A stretch of DNA of 64,000 bases. Source: Verrucosispora sioxanthis. Lineage in GTDB: Bacteria; Actinomycetota; Actinomycetes; Mycobacteriales; Micromonosporaceae. Below the pieces are notes generated by a model, which was not told where the DNA came from, searched no databases, and was given only the letters and a program-made list of their open reading frames with translations. Positions 26,554-34,914 of the stretch are shown in pieces (positions within the stretch are counted from its first letter, which is position 1; the number at the start of each line of letters is the position of its first letter). The position numbers were made by a program, and so were the translations under genes. The DNA is taken from NCBI RefSeq assembly GCF_010560025.1, contig NZ_SAIY01000011.1, positions 62,001 through 126,000 on the forward strand. The letters run 5' to 3'.

Positions 26554-28410
26554 TTGTCACGACGCGGTAGCCGAGGCGCTCTCCTCGTGCTCCTGCTCGC
26601 CGTCCTGCTCGCGGCGGCCTCCGGCTGCACCGGGGCCGGGACGAAGCCCACCCGGTCCGGCGGTGACCCGGTCGAAGCCCGGCCCGATCCGGGGTTGCTG
26701 GCGCTCGGCGAACTGCTGGACGCACGCGGCGCGCTACCGGTCGAACAGGCGCTGCGGATGGTCGCCGGGCTCGTCGAGCCGCTGCCGGGCGTCGAACCGT
26801 GGACGCCGGCGGACACGACGGCGCCACCGATGGCGGGGTTGGCGCTGCGTACGGCCGCGCAGGCACTGCCCACCCTGGACGCACCGGTCGCCGACCGGAT
26901 CAGGGCGATCGTCGAGCCCTCCGCCGACGAGGAGGAACTCGTCGTCCGTCCGGGACAGGGCCTCGCGCGCCGCGGCTCGACCACTGTCGCGCCGGACACC
27001 GTCCCGCCGAACGAGGAACTGACCGGCGTCGTGGCCGGCATCGTGGCGGACATCGAGGAGCGGACCGGCCACCGGCTGCGGCTGACGGTACGGGTACGGA
27101 CGGTCGCGGATGCCCGCACCGGCGGCGACGCCCTGACGACCCCGGTGGCCGGTGGCGGCGGTACGACCCGCGCCTGCCGCATCGCCCTGCCGCGCACGTT
27201 GTTCGGTGCCGACGCTTCCTCGATCACCAGCACGATCGCGCACGAGGTCTGGCACTGCTTCCAGTACGACGCGGCACCGCTGCGCAACCTCGACGGAGCT
27301 CCGTTGTGGATCATCGAGGGGCAGGCGGAATGGGCCGGGGAAGCCTATGTGGGTGGCTCCCCGTCGAGCGCAGCGCGATGGGACACCTGGCTGTTGCAAC
27401 CGGCGAGGGCATTGACGACGCGCAGCTACGACGCCATCGGCCTGTACGCGGTCGCCGCCGCGACCGGCGCCGACCCGTGGCGGACGATGCTGCCCATGCT
27501 GGGCCGCCGGGGCGCTCGGGCGGTCGAGACGCTGTTCGACCGGTCCGCCACCGAGGCGGTCCGCCGCGTCGCGACGTCGCTCGTCCGGTCGCCCGAACTC
27601 GGTGAGGTGTGGGAGTCGCGGGGCCCTGGGATCACCGGCTCCCGGGTCGCCCCGGTGTTGACCGTCGCGGCCGAACCCGTCGAGGCCCGGATGCGGGTAC
27701 CCGCCTTCGGCGCACTGCCGATACGGATCAACGCGTCCGGTGGTGAGGTGCTTCGCGTAACCGTCGAGGGTGGCGCGGCCGGCGCCGTCGCCATGCCGCT
27801 CGCCGGCACGGTCGAGCTGGCTCCCGGCGGCCACGCGATGTTCTGCCTGACCGAGGAGGGCTGCGCCTGTCCCGGGGCACGGCCGGGAACACCCCAGGCC
27901 GGAGCGGGAGAAGGTGCCGCGGCCGTGGGGGCGACCACCGCCGGTGAGGTCGCCTTGGTGGCCGAACTGCTCACCGTCGAGGAGATGTGCGAGTCGAGCG
28001 GGCTCGTCGGCGAGTGGGTGACCGACGTCGCCAACGTGATGCGGGTGTTGTCGGCGGAGTACGGCACCATGCCCTCGTGCCGCGGGCCTTGGGTGGCGAC
28101 CTTTACGGCGGACGGCCGATTCACCGCCGGGTACGAGGCCTCCTGCCGGATCGCCGACGTGACGGGGCGGGCGACCGCCCGGTTCACCGGGAACTACACC
28201 GACACCGGACGCACGTTCACCCTGTCGGACGTCGTGGGGGACGGCTCGATGACGCTCAACGGTCGTACCATGCCGCTGCCCGGCGTTGACGGGTTCCGAA
28301 CGGCGCTGGGAAACACGGCCGACTACGGGATCGACGGCGACACCCTGACGTACTCCTTCGCCGCACCGGACGGCAGCAAGCCGACGATCGTGCTCACCAG
28401 ACGGTCCTGA
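26554..28410 (+). CDS. Lipoprotein with HExxH zinc-protease signature
   Basis: The product is 618 aa. It starts at TTG after a strong GGAGG; the signal peptide ends in the lipobox AASGC, so it is a lipid-anchored exported protein. Residues about 130-340 include IAHEVWHCFQYD (His230, Glu231, His234) and, 21 residues later, WIIEGQAEW (Glu255 or Glu259), the spacing of a gluzincin zinc protease. The C-terminal 150 residues form a lipocalin-like or beta-barrel-looking domain (GEWVTD, ATFTADGRFTAGYEASC). No close named family is recognised. It may be a secreted protease or a catalytically altered relative. Zinc-site call is from motif only. Confidence 0.8.
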   Translation: MSRRGSRGALLVLLLAVLLAAASGCTGAGTKPTRSGGDPVEARPDPGLLALGELLDARGALPVEQALRMVAGLVEPLPGVEPWTPADTTAPPMAGLALRTAAQALPTLDAPVADRIRAIVEPSADEEELVVRPGQGLARRGSTTVAPDTVPPNEELTGVVAGIVADIEERTGHRLRLTVRVRTVADARTGGDALTTPVAGGGGTTRACRIALPRTLFGADASSITSTIAHEVWHCFQYDAAPLRNLDGAPLWIIEGQAEWAGEAYVGGSPSSAARWDTWLLQPARALTTRSYDAIGLYAVAAATGADPWRTMLPMLGRRGARAVETLFDRSATEAVRRVATSLVRSPELGEVWESRGPGITGSRVAPVLTVAAEPVEARMRVPAFGALPIRINASGGEVLRVTVEGGAAGAVAMPLAGTVELAPGGHAMFCLTEEGCACPGARPGTPQAGAGEGAAAVGATTAGEVALVAELLTVEEMCESSGLVGEWVTDVANVMRVLSAEYGTMPSCRGPWVATFTADGRFTAGYEASCRIADVTGRATARFTGNYTDTGRTFTLSDVVGDGSMTLNGRTMPLPGVDGFRTALGNTADYGIDGDTLTYSFAAPDGSKPTIVLTRRS

Positions 28411-28452
28411 CCACCGCCTGCCTGCCCACCTGGAAGCACTAGCCTCGGAGCG

Positions 28453-29445
28453 ATGCAGCACACCCCCGACGGCCGGGCCGCGCTGACCACGGCCGAGCGC
28501 GCGATCGATGCCCGCTTCCGCGCGGCGCTGGCCCGGCTACCGCGTCAGGGGCCGGCGGGGTGGTTCACCGAGTTCGTGGTCTTCGGGCTCAAGCAGGCCT
28601 GGGCGTGCGTGTTCGGTGCCGCCATGCTGGCAATCATCTGTGCTGCGCACCTCTGGTATCCGGACGACGCCGCGTTCGCCCGCAACGACGCCCTCACCGT
28701 CGCCGCGGTCGCCATCCAGGTCGCCATGGTCGCGGGGCGGCTGGAGAGCCTGCGCGAACTGCGGGTGATCGTCCTGTTCCATCTCGTCGGCACGGTGATG
28801 GAGCTGTTCAAGACCCATGTCGGCTCGTGGACGTACGAACCCGAGGGGGTGCTCCGGCTCGGTGGGGTGCCCCTGTTCAGCGGCTTCATGTACGCCGCGG
28901 TCGGCTCCTACCTGGTCCGGGTGAACCGGCTGTTCGACCTGCGCTTCACGCGCTATCCGAGACGCTGGTTGACGGCCCTGGTGGGGACCGCGATCTACGT
29001 CAACTTCTTCACCAACCACTACCTGCCGGACGTGCGGTGGCTGCTCGTCGCGGCCGTGGCGCTGGTGTTCGGTCCCTGCGTCATGCACTTCCGGATTTTC
29101 CGGGCCCGGTTGCGCATGCCGCTGCTGCTGGCCTTCGTCCTCGTCGCCTTCTTCATCTGGCTGGCCGAGAACATCGCCACCTGGTCGAACGCCTGGCTCT
29201 ACCAGAGCCAGGCGGACGGTTGGCATCCGGTGTCACTGACGAAGCTGACGTCGTGGTTCCTCTTGATGATCATTTCGGTGGTGCTGGTCACCTGGATCGC
29301 ACCGCCGCAGCCGCCCGACGACGACCGGCCACCGCACCGAGGCACCGACGAAACGGCGTCGGCAGCGGTGCCGGTCGGCCGGCGGGAGCGGCTCCGATCG
29401 TCTCGCGACCAGCTCAGCCCTGGCGGCCCTTCCACTGCGGGTTGA
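28453..29445 (+). CDS. DUF817 family integral membrane protein
   Basis: The product is 330 aa with about eight hydrophobic segments between residues 45 and 285. The signatures FGLKQAWACVFGA, KTHVGSWTYEP, GFMYAAVGSYL and ENIATWSNAWLYQ match the DUF817 (YoaT-like) family, whose function is unknown. ATG 28453 follows CTCGGAG. The hydrophilic tail (from about residue 290) is GC-rich, low complexity, and its last 32 nt overlap the convergent bL36 gene. Confidence 0.9.
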   Translation: MQHTPDGRAALTTAERAIDARFRAALARLPRQGPAGWFTEFVVFGLKQAWACVFGAAMLAIICAAHLWYPDDAAFARNDALTVAAVAIQVAMVAGRLESLRELRVIVLFHLVGTVMELFKTHVGSWTYEPEGVLRLGGVPLFSGFMYAAVGSYLVRVNRLFDLRFTRYPRRWLTALVGTAIYVNFFTNHYLPDVRWLLVAAVALVFGPCVMHFRIFRARLRMPLLLAFVLVAFFIWLAENIATWSNAWLYQSQADGWHPVSLTKLTSWFLLMIISVVLVTWIAPPQPPDDDRPPHRGTDETASAAVPVGRRERLRSSRDQLSPGGPSTAG

Positions 29446-29536
29446 GCCGGTTCACCACGACCACCCGGCCACGTCGGCGCACCACCGTCGAACCCGGCTT
29501 CCGTTTCAGCGACCGGAGGGATGTCCGTACCTTCAT
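29414..29536 (-). CDS. ykgO: 50S ribosomal protein bL36, zinc-free type B
   Basis: The 40-aa product reads MKVRTSLRSLKRKPGSTVVR then RRGRVVVVNRLNPQWKGRQG, the conserved sequence of type-B bL36. It lacks the four Cys/His zinc ligands of ordinary bL36. Such C-minus paralogues replace the zinc form during zinc starvation, usually under Zur. ATG 29536 is preceded by CGAGGAG. The gene is too short for routine calling and overlaps the end of the convergent DUF817 gene by 32 nt. I saw no obvious Zur box upstream. Identification is very secure from sequence. Confidence 0.93.
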   Translation of the reverse strand: MKVRTSLRSLKRKPGSTVVRRRGRVVVVNRLNPQWKGRQG

Positions 29537-29645
29537 GTCCGTTTTCTCCTCGGCTCGGGTCTCACGCCGTACGCCGGTGGGAACGCCGACCACGACGGTG
29601 GGATTCCCCGGCCGGTGGCGGTCGATCGGGGGCCGGTCACCCGAC

Positions 29646-30023
29646 CTACCGGTCGGACGGAGGCGACGGTTCGACTGCCAGCAGGGCGGCCAACTGCCGC
29701 AGCACCTGGGGCCGGGCCCGGTAGTAGACCCAGGTGCCCCGTCGTTCGGAGTCGACCAGACCCGCCTCTCGCAGCGTCCGCAGATGATGCGAGATCGTCG
29801 GGCCGGTCAGGTCGAAGGCCGGGGTCAGGTCGCAGACACACACCTCTCCGCCCTCGGCCGAGGCGATCATCGACATCAACCGCAACCGCACCGGATCGCC
29901 GAGGGCCTTGAACGCGGGTGCCAGCACCACGGCGGTCTCATCTGACACCCGCTGCTGCGCCAGCGGCGGGCAGCACGGGGCGGCGGTGAGATCGAGGGAA
30001 AGTGGCGCCGCCTGCTTCGACAT
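29646..30023 (-). CDS. arsR: ArsR-family arsenic-responsive repressor
   Basis: The product is 125 aa, a winged helix-turn-helix repressor with recognition helix GPTISHHLRTLREAGLV. The metal site GEVCVCDLTPAF matches the As(III)-binding CVCDL of classical ArsR; an extra CC pair lies near the N-terminus (APCCPP). ATG 30023 follows CTAGGGGT; the upstream frame extension is not supported. It is divergent from a flavoprotein gene, and two inverted repeats between them are the likely operators. Arsenite or antimonite would relieve repression. Confidence 0.92.
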   Translation of the reverse strand: MSKQAAPLSLDLTAAPCCPPLAQQRVSDETAVVLAPAFKALGDPVRLRLMSMIASAEGGEVCVCDLTPAFDLTGPTISHHLRTLREAGLVDSERRGTWVYYRARPQVLRQLAALLAVEPSPPSDR

Positions 30024-30062
30024 ACCCCTAGGTTGACATCTGTCTAAGCAGCGTGCAAATCT

Positions 30063-30086
30063 CTGTTTCGAAGAACATCGAGACAG
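30063..30086. promoter_or_regulatory. ArsR operator 1
   Basis: CTGTTTCGA, 6 nt, TCGAGACAG: 9-bp arms with one mismatch. It lies 40 nt before arsR and about 80 nt before the flavoprotein start. It shares its left arm exactly with operator 2. Confidence 0.72.
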
Positions 30087-30130
30087 CAGGTCGAGGCCGC
30101 CCGTGTGACACGAGGGGCCGGACCACCCGC

Positions 30131-30150
30131 CTGTTTCGACAACCATCGAA
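30131..30150. promoter_or_regulatory. ArsR operator 2
   Basis: CTGTTTCGA, 6 nt, TCGAA: the same 9-nt left arm as operator 1 and a perfect TTCGA/TCGAA core. It ends 15 nt before the flavoprotein ATG, just upstream of its ribosome site (GAGGAG), so a bound repressor would cover the promoter. Confidence 0.7.
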
Positions 30151-30165
30151 CATGAGGAGTAGCTG

Positions 30166-31572
30166 ATGAGCGACCTGGATCAACTGCCCGTCGCCGTCAT
30201 CGGGGCCGGGCCGGTCGGCCTCGCCGCCGCCGCCCACCTGCACGAGCGCGCGCTGCCGTACACCGTTCTGGAGGCGGGCGACGGCGCCGGCGCCGCTGTG
30301 CGGCAATGGGCCCACGTCCGCGTCTTCTCGCCCTGGCGGTACAACATCGATTCGGCCGCCCGCCGCCTGCTGGACGAGGCCGGCTGGGTGACACCCGATC
30401 CGGACGCCCTACCGACCGGCGCCGACCTGGTCGAGAACTATCTTCAGCCGCTCGCGAACCTGCCGCAGCTCAAGCCACATCTGCGCTACGGCGCGCGGGT
30501 GGCCGCGATCAGCCGACTCGGCTACGACCGACTGCGTACCACCGGCCGGGAGTCCGCTCCCTTCCTGATCCGGCTCACCGACGGCCGGGAGATCCTCGCG
30601 CGGGCCGTCATCGACGCCTCCGGCACCTGGGGCACCCCGAACGTGCTGGGCGCGTCCGGGCTGCCCGCCCTGGGCGAGACCGGAGCCGCCGCCCACCTGG
30701 AGCACGCCCTGCCGGACGTCCTCGGCACCGACCGGGCCCGCTTCGCCGGTCGGCACACGCTTGTCGTCGGCGCCGGCCACTCCGCCGCCAACACTTTGCT
30801 CTCGCTCGCCGAGCTCGCCGCAACCGCCCCCGGCACCGAGGTGACGTGGGCCATCCGATCACCGTCACCGACGCGGACCTACGGCGGCGGTGACGCCGAC
30901 GCGCTCCCCGCTCGCGGCGCGCTCGGCTCCCGGCTGCGGTCGCACGTCGACGCCGGTCGGATCCGCCTGCTGACCGGCTTCTCCGTCCACGCGATCACTC
31001 CCACCGCCGGTCGGGTCGCGGTGATCGTCCGACGCGGCGATGCCCAGGAGCAGGTCACGGTGGACCGGATCGTCGCCGCCACCGGCTTCCGGCCCGACCA
31101 CACGATCGCCGCCGAGCTGCGCCTGGACCTCGATCCGATCATGGGAGCGACCCGCGCCCTGGCTCCGCTCATCGACCCCAACGAGCACTCCTGCGGCACC
31201 GTGCCGCCGCACGGCGTCGACGAACTCGCCCACCCGGAGCCCGGCTACTACGCCGTCGGCATGAAGAGCTACGGCCGTGCACCCACTTTCCTCATGGCCA
31301 CCGGTTACGAACAGACCCGATCCGTGGTCGCCGCCCTCGCCGGCGACTGGCAGGCCGCCCGCGACGTACGACTCGAACTGCCCGAGACCGGCGTCTGCAA
31401 CAGCAACCCCGCCGAATCGGTCGACGGCGACAACTGCTGCGGCCCGACCACCCAACCGTCCGGCAAGGGCCTGGCCACCGGGGTCAGCGGCGGTCTGCTC
31501 GCCGCGCCGCTCAACCTGGTCGGCGCCGACGAGCCGGCTACCGACCGGGCCGGCGGCTGCTGCGGTGGCTGA
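30166..31572 (+). CDS. Ars-linked FAD/NAD(P) flavoprotein (ArsO-like monooxygenase)
   Basis: The product is 468 aa, cytosolic. The N-terminal FAD motif is AVIGAGPVGLAAA, a second dinucleotide motif is VVGAGHSAANTLL (about residue 200), and the ATGF motif (AATGFRPD) lies near residue 305. This is the flavin monooxygenase layout of proteins found in arsenic operons. The C-terminal 60 residues are cysteine-rich (GVCNSNP, DNCCGPT, and a terminal GGCCGG), suited to binding thiophilic metalloid. ATG follows ATGAGGAGTAGCTG. It is divergent from arsR with shared operators. No arsenite pump or arsenate reductase is present in the window. Reaction not established. Confidence 0.85.
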   Translation: MSDLDQLPVAVIGAGPVGLAAAAHLHERALPYTVLEAGDGAGAAVRQWAHVRVFSPWRYNIDSAARRLLDEAGWVTPDPDALPTGADLVENYLQPLANLPQLKPHLRYGARVAAISRLGYDRLRTTGRESAPFLIRLTDGREILARAVIDASGTWGTPNVLGASGLPALGETGAAAHLEHALPDVLGTDRARFAGRHTLVVGAGHSAANTLLSLAELAATAPGTEVTWAIRSPSPTRTYGGGDADALPARGALGSRLRSHVDAGRIRLLTGFSVHAITPTAGRVAVIVRRGDAQEQVTVDRIVAATGFRPDHTIAAELRLDLDPIMGATRALAPLIDPNEHSCGTVPPHGVDELAHPEPGYYAVGMKSYGRAPTFLMATGYEQTRSVVAALAGDWQAARDVRLELPETGVCNSNPAESVDGDNCCGPTTQPSGKGLATGVSGGLLAAPLNLVGADEPATDRAGGCCGG

Positions 31573-31990
31573 GGACAGCCGACGGGTCGAGCGCCTGGCG
31601 GACGATGCGCAGGGCCTGCTCCGCCGGGGGTAGGCCGGACTCGCTGACCACCCGGCCGTCCACGATGATCGCCGCGTATCCGGTAGCTCGGACCAGGTCC
31701 CGCAGCAGGGTCCGCCAGGGCCGTCGGTGCCGGCGACCATCGCGCACGATCGCCGGCAACAGGAACAGCGTGTTCCGCGGGTCGACGATCTCCACCGCGA
31801 TCTCGGCCGGCAGACCGGCGCGTACCGTCCGGTAGACCTCGCCCAACGGCCGCTGGTCGGCCCGTTGCCGCGCCGACGCGGGATCCTCGTGCCGGCCCTC
31901 GACGCAGACTCCGGCCGCGCCGGTGCAGCAGCCGGAGCCGGCCCCGGGGGCATCCCACGGTCGGATCAGCAGAACCCGGTGCCGGGCCAT
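31538..31990 (-). CDS. Small cysteine-containing protein downstream of cstA
   Basis: The product is 150 aa, soluble. A Cys cluster (GSGCCTGAAGVCVEG, about residues 18-32) is followed by an alpha/beta region (EIAVEIVDPRNTLFLLPAIVRDG and ATGYAAIIVDGRVVS). The ATG shares one base with the cstA stop (TGATG), so the two are coupled. Its last 35 nt overlap the convergent arsenic flavoprotein gene. I do not recognise the family; a metal- or redox-active accessory of the CstA transporter is one possibility. Coding status rests on coupling and sensible composition. Confidence 0.7.
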   Translation of the reverse strand: MARHRVLLIRPWDAPGAGSGCCTGAAGVCVEGRHEDPASARQRADQRPLGEVYRTVRAGLPAEIAVEIVDPRNTLFLLPAIVRDGRRHRRPWRTLLRDLVRATGYAAIIVDGRVVSESGLPPAEQALRIVRQALDPSAVLSHRSSRRPGR

Positions 31991-33810
31991 CAGCGGCGAT
32001 CGTCGGTGGCACCGGTACCGGCTGCCGACTCGGCACCGACCGCTCGCTGCGACTCGTCGGCCGACTCGGAGTCGGCGGCACCCGCACCGCCGCTGTCCGG
32101 GCCGGGCCCGGAGTCCGTCTCCGGCTCGACAGGCTGACCACTGGCGCGACGCAGGGCGAGCACCGCCTCCACGATCAGCCAGAGCGCGAGGACGAAGATG
32201 ACGGCGTCCAGCGGTGCCAGCACCCACTCGTCGGCCACCACGAACTCCCGCAACTGCACGACAAGTGCCCAGGTCGTCATCACCAGCAGGAAGACCAGCG
32301 GCACGATTACCGCGACCGGGTTGCGCCGACGGCGCAGCACCCAGACCGCGATGACGGCCAGGGCGAGCCCGGCGGTGAGCTGGTTGGTGGTGCCGAAGAG
32401 TCGCCACAGCACTCCGAAGGTGTAGCCGGCGTCCCCGCCACCCGGCAGCAGGGCGAGGGTCAGTGGTGCGGCGACCGCCACCAGCCCGGCCAGGGTCAGA
32501 TGGCGGGACAGCCGCCGCCATCCGACCAGCTCGGCGATCTCCTGCACGATGTAGCGCTGCAACCGGACGCCGGTGTCCATGGTGGTGGCCGCGAACGAGA
32601 TCACCACCACCGCCGCGAAGACGGTCGCGAGCTGGAACTCGATGCCGAGGTTGGTGGCGAAGCTGGCGATGCCGTTCACGAAGTTGCGGGTGGCGCCGCC
32701 GGAGGCTTCGGCGTAGCTGGCGTACAACCCCTCCCACTCGGCGCGCGTGGCGGCGACCCCGGCCGTGACCGCGATGATCGACCCGAGGGCGAGGCTGCCC
32801 TCGCCGATCGCCCCGGCATAGCCCACGTACCTGGCGTCGGTCTCCTTGTCGAGCTGTTTGGAGGTGGTCCCGGAGGCCACCAGCGAGTGGAACCCGGATA
32901 TCGCACCGCAGGCCACGGTGATGAACAGGAACGGGAAGATGCTCGGTGAGCCGGCCGGCACGTCGTTGAACATCGGCGCCACGATCCGGTCCATCCCGAC
33001 CAGCACCCCGGCGAAGATCACCGCGATGGCGATGAACAGCTGGTGGGAGTTGATGTAGTCGCGCGGCTGCAACAGCAACCACACGGGCAGCCGGGAGGCG
33101 ATGAACGCGTAGACGAAGAGGATGACCACCCACAGGTCGCGCGTCCGCTCGAAGCCCAGCGCGTCGGCCAGCCCGGTGATCTCGACGGGATAGAGGTTGC
33201 CCACCCAGATCAGGAAGTAGAGCGCGGCCACGCCGATGAGCGACGGCACCAGCGCCGCGCTGCGGGTGCGGTAGATGTACTGGCCGATCGCGATGGCCAG
33301 CGGAATCTCCACGAAGATCGGGATGACCGCGCCCGGGTACGCCACGAGCAGGTTGCCGATCACCACCGCGAAGACCGCGTTCACCAGCGTGAGCAGGAAG
33401 AAGATGATCAGCAGGAAGAGCGTACGGGCCCGCTTGCTGATCACGTCCGCGGCGAGGGTGCCGATGTTGCGCGCCCGGTGCCGCACCGAGACCGCGAGCG
33501 CCCCGAAGTCGTGTACGCCAGCCGCGAAGATGGTGCCGAACACGACCCAGGCCAACGCCGGACCCCACCCCCAGAACACCGCGATCGCCGGGCCGACGAT
33601 CGGGGCGGCTCCGGCGATCGAGGTGAAGTGGTGGCCGAAGAGGACATGTTTGTTCGTGGGGACGAAGTCGACTCCGTCGGCGAACCGGTGCGCCGGGGTG
33701 ACGTAGGTCGGATCCAACCCGTAGACCCGGTCGGCGAGGTAACGCGAGTAGTACCGGTAGCCGAGGGCGAACATCGCCATGACCGCGATGACGACGACGA
33801 TGGCGGGCAT
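31990..33810 (-). CDS. cstA: Carbon starvation protein CstA, peptide/pyruvate transporter family
   Basis: The product is 606 aa with about 16 hydrophobic segments. Family signatures are clear: GHHFTSIAGAAPIVGPAIA near the N-terminus, VHDFGALAVSVRHRARNIG, GCGAISGFHSLVASGTTSKQL-like sequence near residue 370, and DAGYTFGVLWRLFGTTNQL. CstA proteins take up pyruvate or peptides under carbon limitation. The C-terminal 50 residues are acidic, disordered and specific to this copy. ATG 33810 follows AAGGAGGCAG. A CRP-like site lies 66 nt upstream. Confidence 0.93.
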   Translation of the reverse strand: MPAIVVVIAVMAMFALGYRYYSRYLADRVYGLDPTYVTPAHRFADGVDFVPTNKHVLFGHHFTSIAGAAPIVGPAIAVFWGWGPALAWVVFGTIFAAGVHDFGALAVSVRHRARNIGTLAADVISKRARTLFLLIIFFLLTLVNAVFAVVIGNLLVAYPGAVIPIFVEIPLAIAIGQYIYRTRSAALVPSLIGVAALYFLIWVGNLYPVEITGLADALGFERTRDLWVVILFVYAFIASRLPVWLLLQPRDYINSHQLFIAIAVIFAGVLVGMDRIVAPMFNDVPAGSPSIFPFLFITVACGAISGFHSLVASGTTSKQLDKETDARYVGYAGAIGEGSLALGSIIAVTAGVAATRAEWEGLYASYAEASGGATRNFVNGIASFATNLGIEFQLATVFAAVVVISFAATTMDTGVRLQRYIVQEIAELVGWRRLSRHLTLAGLVAVAAPLTLALLPGGGDAGYTFGVLWRLFGTTNQLTAGLALAVIAVWVLRRRRNPVAVIVPLVFLLVMTTWALVVQLREFVVADEWVLAPLDAVIFVLALWLIVEAVLALRRASGQPVEPETDSGPGPDSGGAGAADSESADESQRAVGAESAAGTGATDDRR

Positions 33811-33875
33811 ACGGCTGCCTCCTTGCGGCCCGTGGGGGCGGGCGCTCGTGTGCAGATCCCGAAACCTGCCGGTAA

Positions 33876-33891
33876 TGTAACGGGGATCACA
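33876..33891. promoter_or_regulatory. CRP/GlxR-type operator upstream of cstA
   Basis: On the minus strand it reads TGTGA-TCCCCG-TTACA, one base from the CRP-family consensus TGTGA-N6-TCACA. It lies between the divergent cstA and FMN-binding-like genes. cstA is a known CRP target in other bacteria, which supports the call. Confidence 0.65.
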
Positions 33892-33921
33892 TTCCAAGGT
33901 CAACCGAACGGCTCGGATCAC

Positions 33922-34704
33922 ATGGACGACGGTGCACATGTTCCCCGCGCGATCCAGGCCGCCACGGTCGGCGAGCTGGCCTGGATCGACCCGGACGGCG
34001 TACCACAGGCCCGCCCGGTCACGCCGCTGCTGCTCGGCGACCGGCCCGCCGTCGCCTTGCCGTACGCAGAGGTCACCCTGGCCCGCCGGCTGGCCGCCGC
34101 GCAGGTCGCGGCACTTGTCGTCTCCGACGACCGGCTCACCGGGCGCGGCTGGCGGCCGGTCGCGGTGGCCGGCCGGCCCCGGCTCACCGAGGATCGCGAC
34201 GGCACGCTGTTCACGGACCGGTTGCTCGACCAGGAGTTACGCAAGTATCCGCCGGCAAGGGCCCTGATCGACTCACCGCTGCTGCGCCGGGAGCACTGGT
34301 GGTACCTGCCCCGGCTGATCGTGGTGCTGGACGTCGACACCGCCACCACGATCGGTGCCCGGCCCGACGGCACCGGCGAGGTGCTGGCGGTCGCCCGTGA
34401 TGACCGGCTGTACGTGGACTCGGTGACGCGGGCCGACGGCCAGGTGGGCGAGCCGGTCCGCGTACGGAGCCTCGCCGGTCGGCTACCCGCCGACGGCCCG
34501 GCGGTGCTGCTGGGGCACGACTTCTCCGCCCCCGACCTCGAACGGTGGACCCCGTGGACGACCCGGGGCGAGCTGGCCGACGGCGTCCTGGCCGTGACGG
34601 CGGCACCGGCGCGTACCACCCTCGCGCCGCCGCTCGGCCTGTGGCGACGGTTGACCCGCCAGCGCCGGCTCGCCCGGGCCTGCCAGGACGCCCTCGACGG
34701 TTAG
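33922..34704 (+). CDS. Pyridoxamine 5'-phosphate oxidase-like protein
   Basis: The product is 260 aa, soluble. The N-terminus (VPRAIQAATVGELAWIDPDGVPQARPVTPLLL) looks like the first strands of an FMN-binding split barrel, where the GELAWID pattern is common. A second region with WWYLPRLIVVLDV may form the other half. ATG 33922 is chosen because it is where the family-like sequence begins; upstream frame is antisense to cstA. The ribosome site is weak, so the mRNA may be nearly leaderless. Cofactor binding is inferred. Confidence 0.72.
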   Translation: MDDGAHVPRAIQAATVGELAWIDPDGVPQARPVTPLLLGDRPAVALPYAEVTLARRLAAAQVAALVVSDDRLTGRGWRPVAVAGRPRLTEDRDGTLFTDRLLDQELRKYPPARALIDSPLLRREHWWYLPRLIVVLDVDTATTIGARPDGTGEVLAVARDDRLYVDSVTRADGQVGEPVRVRSLAGRLPADGPAVLLGHDFSAPDLERWTPWTTRGELADGVLAVTAAPARTTLAPPLGLWRRLTRQRRLARACQDALDG

Positions 34705-34914
34705 GACGGGGTGCGGGGGGGCCGACCCCATCCGGAAAAGATTCACGCGAGTGGATATGATGGGTACTATCGCGGTTGGGAGCCACCAGGCCGTCGCAGG
34801 CAGCGCGTTTCACACGCCTGCCCCTTGAGATCGTCATGTCGATCGACGCATTCCTCCCGGGGTTTGGGCACCCCGGCGGGTGACACCGGCGTCGGCGGAT
34901 CAACTGGAGCATCA

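Noticed and set aside
29537..29645. Zur box upstream of the bL36 gene
   Set aside because: Expected from family regulation, but no AT-rich palindrome of the Zur type is visible.
31538..33568. 676-aa open frame across cstA
   Set aside because: Only the last 150 codons (from 31990) look real; the rest is an out-of-frame shadow of cstA.
34705..34914. A c-di-AMP or c-di-GMP riboswitch before the LPMO
   Set aside because: Some short blocks look similar, but the conserved cores of those classes are not present in order, so it is left as a structured leader only.
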